In this document: positions 24,501-32,564 of the stretch, piece after piece
Layout: every line of letters begins with the position of its first letter
Numbering within the stretch: position 1 is the first letter of the stretch
Assembly (NCBI RefSeq): GCF_001421435.1
Contig: NZ_LMKA01000083.1
Location: 1 to 32,564 of the forward strand
Length of the DNA: 32,564 nt
Reading direction: 5' to 3'
Source of the DNA: Chryseobacterium sp. Leaf201
GTDB lineage: Bacteria; Bacteroidota; Bacteroidia; Flavobacteriales; Weeksellaceae
Translations under genes and position numbers: made by a program
The notes under the pieces: model-generated
The model's input: the letters and a program-made list of their open reading frames with translations, nothing else
Told to the model about the DNA's origin: nothing
Database searches by the model: none

Positions 24501-25808
24501 TTAATACGCAACTTCCATTTTTATTTTTTTACCTTTCAGTTTTTCACTGCTCAGCTTTCTCAAAAGAGCATTAACCTTGCTTCTGGAAACCGCAACATAG
24601 GACGTTGTATCTTTCACTTCAATCAGGCCTATATCTTCTTTCTGGAGTTCGCCTTTTTTAATCAGATAGCCTACAATATCCACCTTATTCACTTTATCTT
24701 TCTTTCCGGCACTGATGTAAACCGTCTGAAACGGCGTTTTCTCCGGAACTTTGGTAAATCCTTCAACACTTTCCTCCGGCGTATTGCTTTTGATAAACGG
24801 GAAATTCTCTTCTGCCGTCATGATTAAATAGGCAAAACCTTTCGCGTTCATTCTCGCCGTACGCCCGTTCCTGTGGATAAAAGCATCTTCTTTCGGAGGC
24901 AGCTGGTAATGGACAATCGATTCAACTTCGGGAACATCCAGGCCTCTTGAAGCCAGATCAGTGGTAATTAAAATCCTGGCAGAATCATTTCTGAATTTCA
25001 GTAAAGCCCGCTCTCTTTCATCCTGTTCCATCCCGCCGTGGAAGGTTTCCCTGTCGATTCCTTTTTCACGTAACAGCTCAGAAATACGGTCAACAGCTTC
25101 ACGGTGGTTACAGAAAATCAGTGTTCTTTTATTCCCGATTTTGCAGATCAGATTAAATAAAGTATCCAATTTCTCCTCAGAGATTGTCATCACTTTTCTT
25201 AACTGAATATCCGGTTTTACCTCACTTAATTTTAAAAAATCAATAATTTTTTCATTTTTTAAGCCTGTAAACTTTGGAATTTCATCCATTGCCGTTGCCG
25301 ACGTTAAAATTCTTCGTGAAAGACCTTTCATAGAGTTGGAAATAAATTCCATATCTTCATGGAAACCCAGTTCCAGTGCCTTATCAAACTCATCCAGTAC
25401 CAGGGTCTGAATGGTTGTCGGGTCAAAATTATTATTTCTTAGATGATAAACCACTCTTCCCGGCGTTCCGATCAAAACCGCCGGAGCTTCAATTAAATTA
25501 TTGACTTCAATCTTTTTATCATGGCCTCCATAAGCTACAGAAACTTTAAAATCTGTCCCCATCGATTTAAAAACCTGCTCAATCTGCAAAGCCAGCTCTC
25601 TTGCCGGAACCAGAATCAGAGTCTGAATTCCGGAAGCCTCTTTTTTAAGGTTTCGGAGAACAGGAAACAAAAAGGCAAGTGTTTTCCCCGAACCCGTAGG
25701 CGAAAGCAAAACAACATCCTGATTATTCTCAGTGGTTTTATAGGTAGATTTCTGCATCTGGTTCATATCCTGAATCTGCAGTTTCTGATAAATTGATTGT
25801 AGTTCCAT
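24501..25808 (-). CDS. DEAD-box ATP-dependent RNA helicase, DbpA-like
   Basis: 435 residues from the ATG at 25808. Core motifs: SPTGSGKT (36-43), PARELA (68-73), TPGR (115-118), DEFD (139-142, Phe in place of Ala in the DEAD box), SAT and HRNGRTAR. The last 75 or so residues (from FQTVYISAGKKDKVN to KIKMEV) form a DbpA-type RNA-binding domain. In DbpA this domain directs the helicase to 23S rRNA helix 92 for 50S assembly. The frame could open 15 codons earlier, but that stretch contains the -7 element, and the usual DbpA-like N-terminus starts near here. It has its own promoter and shares a terminator with the SMP-30 gene. Confidence 0.92.
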   Translation of the reverse strand: MELQSIYQKLQIQDMNQMQKSTYKTTENNQDVVLLSPTGSGKTLAFLFPVLRNLKKEASGIQTLILVPARELALQIEQVFKSMGTDFKVSVAYGGHDKKIEVNNLIEAPAVLIGTPGRVVYHLRNNNFDPTTIQTLVLDEFDKALELGFHEDMEFISNSMKGLSRRILTSATAMDEIPKFTGLKNEKIIDFLKLSEVKPDIQLRKVMTISEEKLDTLFNLICKIGNKRTLIFCNHREAVDRISELLREKGIDRETFHGGMEQDERERALLKFRNDSARILITTDLASRGLDVPEVESIVHYQLPPKEDAFIHRNGRTARMNAKGFAYLIMTAEENFPFIKSNTPEESVEGFTKVPEKTPFQTVYISAGKKDKVNKVDIVGYLIKKGELQKEDIGLIEVKDTTSYVAVSRSKVNALLRKLSSEKLKGKKIKMEVAY

Positions 25809-25812
25809 GGTG

Positions 25813-25820
25813 CAAAGATA
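25813..25820 (-). promoter_or_regulatory. -7 element (TATCTTTG) overlapping the helicase start region
   Basis: An exact TAnnTTTG match on the minus strand, ending only 4 bp before the ATG at 25808. At usual spacing the transcript would start on or next to the start codon, so the mRNA is probably leaderless. This also argues against the longer reading frame. Confidence 0.55.
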
Positions 25821-25939
25821 CTTGATTTTGTTTTTTGTGAAAATTACATTCACTATTTATTTGATTTACGGTAACCCGTAATAACCGGCCGTCTACTAAT
25901 GGTACATTTGGTATTATTAATTTCTAATAACCGTAAAAA

Positions 25940-27862
25940 ATGAAACTCTACCAAACCCTGGAATCCCAGCTCAAAAAAGAACCCAACTATGTTACAGACA
26001 ACAGCGAAATCAAAAAATGGGTGGTGCTTAACAAAGCGCAGAATTTTGACGAAGAACTGATCAGCTTATTATTGGATGATCCTGATCTGAACGAAAAGTT
26101 TTTCATCAGGCTGAAAGATACTCTCGTTTTCAAACAGAACCTTTTCATCCAGTTTCTTGAGCAGAAAAATTATCTCAATGACAGTTATACGCAATTTAAA
26201 AATAAGGTAGGATTCGCCATTGACGGCAAATATCTGAAGCAGCGAAATGAAGTTGCATTGGTCTGGCCGTTTAAAGACTGTGTTTTGGAAGGCGGACAAA
26301 GCCGGGAAGAGGATAAAAGAGAAGAAATCTTCTTTAACGAAACCCTGGCACAGGATGAAATCACTGAATTGCTGGACCCAAAAGTTTTTACCAATGCCAG
26401 GAAATTTGATAAAGACGGTGAAAAGAGTTTTGATCAATTGAACAGAAATGAAAACGGAACCATCACGGATAATCTGATTATTAAAGGAAACAATCTTTTG
26501 GCACTGCATTCCCTAAAGAAAGAATTTGCCGGAAAAGTAAAGCTGATTTATATTGATCCGCCGTATAATACGGGAAATGATGGGTTTCAATATAATGATA
26601 ATTTCAATGAAAGTTCGTGGCTTACGTTTATGAAGAATCGTTTAGAAATTGCTAAAGATTTACTTTCTAAAGATGGAAAAATATTTGTTCAATGTGATGA
26701 TAATGAACAAGCTACTTTAAAGATGCTTTTAGACGAAGTTTTTAAAAAACAAAATTTTGTAGAAACATTTATTTGGAAAAATACAGATAACGCACCAGCT
26801 CTGTCAAAAAAATCGAGAAAGAATATAGAGTTTATTCATTGCTATGAAAAATTTTTAGATACTAAAAGTTATGTTGGGCGAAAAAGTGATAATGATGATG
26901 CACCGTTATTAAATAGTAGCAATCCAGTTACTATTTTGGAATTCAAACCTAATATGATTGAATTTAAAATACCAGATAATATATATATAAAAGGGAATTA
27001 TGATAAGATTGAATTAGTTAATGATCTAATCATAAAAAATGGTAAAAATGAAAATGCAATTCAGCTTAAGGGACGTTTTAAATGGCAACAGTCATTTTTA
27101 GATGTTGAGATAGAAAATGGAACTTATTTCATTATTAAGTCTGATAGATTTTCCATTAGATATCAAAGGAAATATTCTTCCAATCTCGCTCCGGATAAAT
27201 TTATAGATAATATATATTTATCTAAAGCACTTGGGATTGAAACAAATGAAGATTCAAAGAAACATATTAATTCTCTAGGCTTAAATTTTAATTCCTATCC
27301 AAAACCTGAATCTTTAATTAGTTTTTTAATTAAAGCTGTAACACAAGAAAATGACATAGTTTTAGATTACCATCTTGGAAGTGGAACAACAGCTACAACA
27401 GCCCATAAAATGAATCGTCAGTATATTGGAATAGAACAGATGGATTATATTGAAGATATTGCTGTTGAGCGTTTGAAAAAAGTTGTTGAAGGAGAACAAG
27501 GCGGCATTTCAAAATCCGTAAACTGGCAGGGCGGCGGTTCATTTGTTTACCTCGAACTCAAAAAATACAATCAAACCTTTATTGAAAAAATCGAAGAAGC
27601 CCGGGATTCTGAAAGCCTTCTGAAAATCTGGGAAGAGATGAAAGAAAAATCATTTCTGAATTATAATGTTGATATCAAAAGACAGGAGCAGCATTTGGAA
27701 GAGTTTAAAACATTAAGCCTGGAAAACCAAAAACAGCATCTTTGCGAACTGCTCGATAAAAACCAGCTGTATGTTAATTTGTCGTCCCTCAATGATGAAA
27801 ATTTTGAGTGTACTGCGGAAGAAAAGAAAGTAACAAAGGATTTTTACCGGATAAAAGCGTAG
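25940..27862 (+). CDS. mod: Type III restriction-modification system DNA methyltransferase (Mod)
   Basis: A 640-residue adenine methyltransferase of the beta class. Catalytic motif IV DPPY is at 206-209 (IYIDPPYNTGND). SAM-binding motif I is DYHLGSGTT at 476-484, followed by KMNRQYIGIEQMDY. Motif IV before motif I, with the target-recognition region between (about 225-470), is the Mod order. Residues 1-160 are the N-terminal region common in Mod proteins of this group. The central part is far more AT-rich than both ends. In type III systems Mod recognises a 5-6 bp asymmetric site, methylates one strand, and is also needed for cleavage. The res gene follows after 3 bp. Confidence 0.95.
   Translation: MKLYQTLESQLKKEPNYVTDNSEIKKWVVLNKAQNFDEELISLLLDDPDLNEKFFIRLKDTLVFKQNLFIQFLEQKNYLNDSYTQFKNKVGFAIDGKYLKQRNEVALVWPFKDCVLEGGQSREEDKREEIFFNETLAQDEITELLDPKVFTNARKFDKDGEKSFDQLNRNENGTITDNLIIKGNNLLALHSLKKEFAGKVKLIYIDPPYNTGNDGFQYNDNFNESSWLTFMKNRLEIAKDLLSKDGKIFVQCDDNEQATLKMLLDEVFKKQNFVETFIWKNTDNAPALSKKSRKNIEFIHCYEKFLDTKSYVGRKSDNDDAPLLNSSNPVTILEFKPNMIEFKIPDNIYIKGNYDKIELVNDLIIKNGKNENAIQLKGRFKWQQSFLDVEIENGTYFIIKSDRFSIRYQRKYSSNLAPDKFIDNIYLSKALGIETNEDSKKHINSLGLNFNSYPKPESLISFLIKAVTQENDIVLDYHLGSGTTATTAHKMNRQYIGIEQMDYIEDIAVERLKKVVEGEQGGISKSVNWQGGGSFVYLELKKYNQTFIEKIEEARDSESLLKIWEEMKEKSFLNYNVDIKRQEQHLEEFKTLSLENQKQHLCELLDKNQLYVNLSSLNDENFECTAEEKKVTKDFYRIKA
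26590..27480 (+). other. AT-rich central cassette of mod (target-recognition region)
   Basis: By hand count, 26641-27360 is about 26% G+C, while 26221-26580 is about 40% and the line at 27481 about 52%. The change falls just after the DPPY motif and just after motif I. The segment therefore covers the recognition domain almost exactly, as expected if that part was exchanged by recombination. Confidence 0.75.
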
Positions 27863-27865
27863 CAG

Positions 27866-30418
27866 ATGACATTTTTATACGATCAACTTATACACGAGTT
27901 CGGGAAAAGAGCCATTTCTCAGATTCCGATTCCGGCGCACATTTCCGATAATTTAAAATTCAGCCAGCGGCCTTATCAGCAGGAAGCGTTTCAGCGTTTC
28001 ATTCTTTGCCATTCAGAAAATTTTACCGGGAAGCCTTCTTTACCGCTCCATTTATTGTACAATATGGCGACCGGAAGCGGGAAAACACTGGTTATGGCAG
28101 GCCTGATGCTTCATTTATATGAAAAAGGATACCGAAATTTTCTGTTTTTTGTGAACAGCAATAACATCATACAGAAAACCAAAGACAATTTTCTCAATCC
28201 GCAAACGTCTAAATATCTTTTCAATAATAAAATTATAGTCAGCGGAAAAGAAGTTATGATAAAGCAGGTTGATAATTTTGACGAAGCAGATCACGAGAAT
28301 ATCAACATCAAATTTACGACGATCCAACAGCTGCATACCGATCTTAATAATACCAGAGAAAACGGCATCACCTATGAAGATTTTCAAAACAGGGAAATCG
28401 TTTTGATTGCTGACGAGGCCCATCATCTAAGCAGCGGGACAAAATCCGGAAACCTTTTCGGAAGCTGGGAAGATACGGTCTTGCAGGTTCTCCGGCAGAA
28501 TTTTAAAAACATCCTGTTGGAATTTACGGCCACCCTGGATTATGAAAGTCAGGAAATTGTTGCTAAATACAAAGATAAAGTCATTTATAAATATGACCTG
28601 TCACAGTTCAGGAAAGATAAATTTTCCAAGGAAATCAATCTTGTACGCTCATTGTATGATGAGCAGGAACGCATTATTCAGGCATTGATTTTAAATTTAT
28701 ACCGTCAGGAGCTGGCTTCCTTCAACAATATTAATCTGAAACCTGTCATTCTCTTCAAGGCAAAGAAAACGATTAAAGAATCTGAACAGAACAAAGAGAA
28801 TTTCCATCAGCTGATTGATGATTTGTCTGAAACGATGATACAGAAGATCAAAAACACTTCTTCAGTTCCGGTTGTTCAGAAGGCCTTCCGGTTCTTTGAG
28901 GCTAAAAATATCCCGATGAGTGAAATAGCCAAACGGATCCGCATTAATTTCCGGGAAGAAAACTGTCTGAGTGCCAACAATGATTCTGAAGCGGAGAAAA
29001 ATCAGATTCTGCTTAATACCCTGGAAGAAGAGAATAACCCCGTGCGGGCGGTTTTTGCGGTTCAGAAACTGAATGAAGGCTGGGATGTTCTCAATTTATT
29101 TGATATTGTAAGGTTGTATGAAGACCGTGACGGCAAAGACGGGAAACCCGGTAAAACCACACTTTCGGAAGCGCAGCTGATTGGTCGCGGAGCACGGTAT
29201 TTTCCGTTTGCCCTGGAAGCAGGTGAAGATAAGTTTGTCCGGAAATTTGATGATGATATTTCCAATGATTTAAAAATCCTGGAAGAATTGTATTACCATA
29301 CCAAAGAAGACAGCCGCTATATTTCCGAGCTGAAAAGGGCTTTGGTAGATTCCGGGATTTACGAAGACGAGGCTAATCTTGAAACTAAACAGCTAAAATT
29401 AAAACCTGCATTTAAGGATTCTGAGCTTTATAAAAAAGGACATGTCTTTTCCAATAGAAAATTGCCGAAAAATTTTGGAAAGATAACTTCTGTTAAGGAT
29501 TTGGGTGTTAAAAAAACCAACTACCGACATCAGCTTTCATCGGGTGGAGGAAGGATTTCCAATGTCTTTTTTGAATGGGAAAGTCCGGTTTCCTCTGATG
29601 AAATAATGAAAACCAAAGATATTAAAATCACAGATATTCAGAAGCATGTTGTATTATGTGCCCTGAGCCGGAACCCGTTTTATTATTTTAATCATCTGTC
29701 TCATTATTTTCCTAATATACATTCGATTTCAGATTTTATTGAACATCCGGACTATCTCGGCAGTCTGGAAATAACATTTGTCGGAAGTCAAAACCGTTTA
29801 CAGGAAATTTCGCATTTTGATTACCTTCAGGCATTAACCGGCTTACTGCAAAATATAGAAGCGGACATTAAAAACAATTCTACTGAATATGAAGGCTCCG
29901 CATTTTATCCGCAGCCTATCCGGCAGGTGTTCAAAGACAAGGAAATCCGGGTTGCCAAAGATAATGAGCGGGCGAAAGGGCAGGAAGACCTGATTTCCAA
30001 TGAATCTTGGTACGTCTATAATGCAAACTATGGAACCAATGAAGAAAAGAAGTTTGTGGAATTATTTTCCAGGCGTTTTGAAGGCTTCAGTCAAAAGTTT
30101 GAAAATATCCATGTGATTCGTAATGAAAGAGAAATTAAAATTTTTGATAAGCTTGGACGTGCTTTTGAACCGGATTTTTTACTATTCTGTAATAGGAAAG
30201 ATGATGAAAAGTTAACATTTCAGGTTTTTATAGAGCCTAAGGGGACACATCTGATAGGGCACGACAAATGGAAAGAAGATTTTCTGAAAGAAATAGGAAA
30301 CGAGAAAAAATCAATTAAAATAATTACCGATACGTATAAGATTACAGCAGTACCATTTTATAATTATGGAAATGAAAATGAGTTTAAAAATATTTTAGAA
30401 AGTACGTTTGAAAAATAA
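27866..30418 (+). CDS. res: Type III restriction endonuclease subunit (Res)
   Basis: An 850-residue SF2 helicase-nuclease. Walker A ATGSGKT (68-74), DEAH (183-186), FTATLD, NEGWDVLNLFDIV (motif V region) and LIGRGARYFPF (motif VI) are intact. The C-terminal PD-(D/E)xK nuclease is visible as PDFLL (D770) and FIEPKG (E790, K792). Res forms a complex with Mod, uses ATP to move along or communicate between two inversely oriented unmethylated sites, and cuts 25-27 bp away. With all motifs present, the system looks active. Base composition is like the host genes, unlike the middle of mod. It starts 3 bp after mod. Confidence 0.95.
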   Translation: MTFLYDQLIHEFGKRAISQIPIPAHISDNLKFSQRPYQQEAFQRFILCHSENFTGKPSLPLHLLYNMATGSGKTLVMAGLMLHLYEKGYRNFLFFVNSNNIIQKTKDNFLNPQTSKYLFNNKIIVSGKEVMIKQVDNFDEADHENINIKFTTIQQLHTDLNNTRENGITYEDFQNREIVLIADEAHHLSSGTKSGNLFGSWEDTVLQVLRQNFKNILLEFTATLDYESQEIVAKYKDKVIYKYDLSQFRKDKFSKEINLVRSLYDEQERIIQALILNLYRQELASFNNINLKPVILFKAKKTIKESEQNKENFHQLIDDLSETMIQKIKNTSSVPVVQKAFRFFEAKNIPMSEIAKRIRINFREENCLSANNDSEAEKNQILLNTLEEENNPVRAVFAVQKLNEGWDVLNLFDIVRLYEDRDGKDGKPGKTTLSEAQLIGRGARYFPFALEAGEDKFVRKFDDDISNDLKILEELYYHTKEDSRYISELKRALVDSGIYEDEANLETKQLKLKPAFKDSELYKKGHVFSNRKLPKNFGKITSVKDLGVKKTNYRHQLSSGGGRISNVFFEWESPVSSDEIMKTKDIKITDIQKHVVLCALSRNPFYYFNHLSHYFPNIHSISDFIEHPDYLGSLEITFVGSQNRLQEISHFDYLQALTGLLQNIEADIKNNSTEYEGSAFYPQPIRQVFKDKEIRVAKDNERAKGQEDLISNESWYVYNANYGTNEEKKFVELFSRRFEGFSQKFENIHVIRNEREIKIFDKLGRAFEPDFLLFCNRKDDEKLTFQVFIEPKGTHLIGHDKWKEDFLKEIGNEKKSIKIITDTYKITAVPFYNYGNENEFKNILESTFEK

Positions 30419-30440
30419 AACGATTTGTTGTAATTTTTCA

Positions 30441-30448
30441 TATCTTTG
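30441..30448 (+). promoter_or_regulatory. -7 element (TATCTTTG) for rpsA
   Basis: An exact TAnnTTTG match, 23 bp past the res stop and 121 bp before rpsA. It implies an mRNA leader of roughly 115 nt. TTTG/TTG sequences lie at 30424-30430, closer than the usual -33 spacing. Confidence 0.6.
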
Positions 30449-30501
30449 CACCACTTTTTGCGGGTAAGGTTTGAAAAGGTAAATTATTATAAATTAATTA
30501 C

Positions 30502-30551
30502 TTCCGTATTTTTTAAATCCGCATTGATTCAGACCGTTAAAAAAGAAGGAA
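30502..30551 (+). promoter_or_regulatory. Predicted hairpin in the rpsA leader
   Basis: Arms 30502-30516 and 30537-30551 pair at 13 of 15 positions (TTCCGTATTTTTTAA with TTAAAAAAGAAGGAA), with a 20-nt loop. It sits 18 nt before the start codon and buries a purine-rich GAAGGA. Autogenous control through leader structure is known for S1 in other bacteria; its presence here is inference. Confidence 0.4.
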
Positions 30552-30569
30552 TACAAATTTTATTAGAAA

Positions 30570-32378
30570 ATGTCAAAAGAGACAAATTCAGCAGAGGTTT
30601 TATTAAACCAAAACGTAGCACCGGAACAATTTGATTGGGATTCTTTCGAATCCGGTCTTGATGCAGATGCGAGAAAAGAAAAAAGCGATTTAGAAGAAAT
30701 CTACAACGGATCTCTTAACAACCTTAGCGACAATGACGTTTTGGTTGGAAGAGTAGTTAGATTAACGGACAAAGAAGCAATCGTAGACATCAACTTCAAA
30801 TCTGAAGGTGTTATCTCTCTTAACGAATTCCGTTACAACCAGGGCCTTAGCGTAGGTGACGAGGTAGAAGTAATGGTTGACAGAAGAGAAGACAAAACCG
30901 GACAATTACAGTTATCTCACAGAAAAGCTAGAACGCTTAAAGCTTGGGATAGAGTAAACGAACTTCACGAAACTGGAGAAATCGTTAACGGTTTTGTAAA
31001 ATCAAGAACTAAAGGAGGTATGATCGTTGACGTACACGGAATCGAAGCATTCTTACCTGGTTCTCAGATTGATGTTAAGCCAATTAAAGATTACGATCAG
31101 TTTGTAGGTAAAACGATGGAGTTCAAAGTTGTGAAAATCAACCCTGAGTTCAAAAACGTAGTAGTATCTCACAAAGCATTGATCGAAGCAGATATCGAAG
31201 GTCAGAAAAAAGAAATCATCGCTCAGCTTGAAAAAGGTCAGGTTCTTGAAGGTACTGTTAAGAATATTACTTCTTACGGTGTATTCGTAGATCTTGGTGG
31301 TGTAGACGGATTGATCCACATTACAGACCTTTCTTGGTCTAGAGTGAACCATCCATCTGAAATCCTTGAGGACGGACAGACTGTGAAAGTGGTTATCCTT
31401 GATTTTGATGATGAGAAAACAAGAATCCAGTTGGGTATGAAGCAATTAGAGGCTCATCCTTGGGATGCTCTTTCTGCTGATATGAAAGTTGGAGATAAAG
31501 TAAAAGGAAAAGTAGTGGTTCTTGCTGACTATGGTGCATTTGTAGAAATTGCTCCGGGTGTAGAAGGATTGATCCACGTTTCTGAAATGTCTTGGTCTAC
31601 GCACTTAAGATCTGCAGGTGACTTTGTAAAAGTAGGTGATGAAGTAGAAGCTGAAGTATTGACTTTAGACAGAGAAGACAGAAAAATTTCTCTTGGTATC
31701 AAGCAGTTGAACAAAGATCCATGGGAAAATATCGAAGCTAAATATCCGGTAGGATCCAAGCATGTAGGAACGGTAAGAAACTTCACAAACTTCGGTGTAT
31801 TCGTAGAATTGGAAGAAGGTATTGACGGTTTAATCTACATCTCTGATCTTTCCTGGACTAAGAAAATCAAGCACCCTTCTGAGTTCTGTGCAGTTGGTGA
31901 TAAATTAGATGTTATCGTTCTTGAACTGGATATTCAGGCAAGAAGATTATCTTTAGGTCACAAGCAATTGACGGATAACCCTTGGGATGCATTTGAAACT
32001 AAATATGCTGAAGGAACAATCCACGCCGGTAAAGCGGTAGAAGTACACGATAAAGGTGCTTCTGTACAGTTTGAGGATGTTGAGGTTGAAGCTTTCTGCC
32101 CATCAAGATTATTAGAGAAAGAAGACGGATCCAAAATCAAAAAAGGTGAAGAGGCTGATTTCAAAGTAATCGAATTCAACAAAGAATTCAAGAGAGTAGT
32201 AGTTTCTCACACAGGAATCTTCAGAGACGAAGAAAAGAAAAATTCCAGAGAATCTTCTCACAACAACAGATCTAACAACAATAACATGTCGTCTTCTTCA
32301 AACAATGAAGAAAGATCAACTCTTGGAGATATCGATGCATTAGCAGAATTGAAAAGAAAAATGGAAGAAGGTAAATAA
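30570..32378 (+). CDS. rpsA: 30S ribosomal protein S1
   Basis: 602 residues with six S1 OB-fold repeats: about 54-118, 135-205, 225-292, 308-378, 395-465 and 482-550. Repeats 3-5 are the most alike (GVFVDLGGVDGLIH, GAFVEIAPGVEGLIH, GVFVELEEGIDGLIY). A Ser/Asn/Glu-rich tail (about 553-585) and a short helix ending RKMEEGK follow. S1 binds mRNA on the small subunit and helps start translation. Codon choice (AGA for Arg, CTT/TTA for Leu, GGT/GGA for Gly) is sharper than in neighbouring genes, as expected for very high expression. It has its own promoter, leader and terminator. Confidence 0.97.
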   Translation: MSKETNSAEVLLNQNVAPEQFDWDSFESGLDADARKEKSDLEEIYNGSLNNLSDNDVLVGRVVRLTDKEAIVDINFKSEGVISLNEFRYNQGLSVGDEVEVMVDRREDKTGQLQLSHRKARTLKAWDRVNELHETGEIVNGFVKSRTKGGMIVDVHGIEAFLPGSQIDVKPIKDYDQFVGKTMEFKVVKINPEFKNVVVSHKALIEADIEGQKKEIIAQLEKGQVLEGTVKNITSYGVFVDLGGVDGLIHITDLSWSRVNHPSEILEDGQTVKVVILDFDDEKTRIQLGMKQLEAHPWDALSADMKVGDKVKGKVVVLADYGAFVEIAPGVEGLIHVSEMSWSTHLRSAGDFVKVGDEVEAEVLTLDREDRKISLGIKQLNKDPWENIEAKYPVGSKHVGTVRNFTNFGVFVELEEGIDGLIYISDLSWTKKIKHPSEFCAVGDKLDVIVLELDIQARRLSLGHKQLTDNPWDAFETKYAEGTIHAGKAVEVHDKGASVQFEDVEVEAFCPSRLLEKEDGSKIKKGEEADFKVIEFNKEFKRVVVSHTGIFRDEEKKNSRESSHNNRSNNNNMSSSSNNEERSTLGDIDALAELKRKMEEGK

Positions 32379-32401
32379 TCCTTTAATCATTTGATAATAT
32401 T

Positions 32402-32430
32402 AAGCCACTCAAACGAGTGGCTTTTTTTGT
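32402..32430 (+). terminator. rpsA terminator
   Basis: Stem AAGCCACTC/GAGTGGCTT with AAAC loop followed by a run of T, 24 bp past the stop. The remaining DNA to the window end (32431-32564) shows no gene. Confidence 0.93.
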
Positions 32431-32564
32431 TTTAACATTATATTCTTCAATGTTTTAGGGTTTACAATACGATAAGATTTAATCCTTAAAATGATATGAT
32501 TATCCTGATGTGTGATAAAGTAGAGTTATTTTTAAATAGACATAAATAATTTGTTATTTTATTA

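Noticed and set aside
25808..25853. Longer N-terminus for the helicase starting at 25853.
   Set aside because: The extra 15 codons contain the promoter-like TATCTTTG and do not fit the usual start of DbpA-like helicases.
26979..26989. AT dinucleotide run in mod, considered as a phase-variation tract.
   Set aside because: Only about five and a half units; phase-variable mod genes usually carry much longer tracts near the 5' end.
30446..30634. 62-codon frame over the rpsA leader, considered as a leader peptide.
   Set aside because: It runs out of frame into rpsA, begins at the promoter element and shows no regulatory codon pattern.

Overview
The window looks like chromosomal DNA of a flavobacterium of the Chryseobacterium/Weeksellaceae type (Bacteroidota). 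Four things point there: AT-rich intergenic DNA; starts without Shine-Dalgarno sequences and several upstream elements matching the Bacteroidota -7 consensus TAnnTTTG; type IX secretion (T9SS) type B C-terminal domains; and gene pairs common in flavobacteria, such as ftsX next to a DUF3098 gene. The genus is inferred from protein style, since no search could be run. I see no tRNA, rRNA, CRISPR array, insertion sequence or prophage.

Layout. 1-598 is a very AT-rich gap without a gene, holding three copies of the palindrome ACTTAAGT. On the minus strand follow a DUF4349 lipoprotein and prfC (release factor 3), with a clear terminator between them. From 3592 a plus-strand block encodes a CPBP membrane protease, an ITP/XTP pyrophosphatase, ribonuclease Z (TTG start), a TIGR02757 protein and a small membrane protein with seven perfect acidic heptads.

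7652-16260 is the most distinctive part: three tandem paralogous secreted proteins (791, 1195 and 790 aa). Each has a signal peptide, a shared MKAGAFIDVNA box, a choice-of-anchor L-like domain, Ig/PKD-like repeats and a T9SS type B sorting domain. Each appears to be its own transcription unit, with a -7-like element in front and a hairpin terminator behind. The middle gene has grown by internal duplication.

16432-21469 is housekeeping: rsmA (minus, TTG start), then a plus-strand run ftsX - DUF3098 - uppP - truB - outer-membrane beta-barrel-like gene - rluF-like gene. 21514-23291 (minus) holds a membrane-anchored multi-HhH protein and a MerR-type regulator. A lipoprotein of the SMP-30/gluconolactonase family (plus) and a DbpA-like DEAD-box helicase (minus) converge on a terminator.

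25940-30418 is a complete two-gene type III restriction-modification system (mod and res). The central target-recognition part of mod is strikingly AT-rich compared with both ends of the same gene, which suggests a swapped specificity cassette. The window ends with rpsA (ribosomal protein S1, six S1 domains), which has a structured leader and a strong terminator. The candidates for less-described biology are the three-gene T9SS surface-protein array, the mosaic mod gene, the acidic heptad membrane protein and the multi-HhH envelope protein. None is proven novel from sequence alone.
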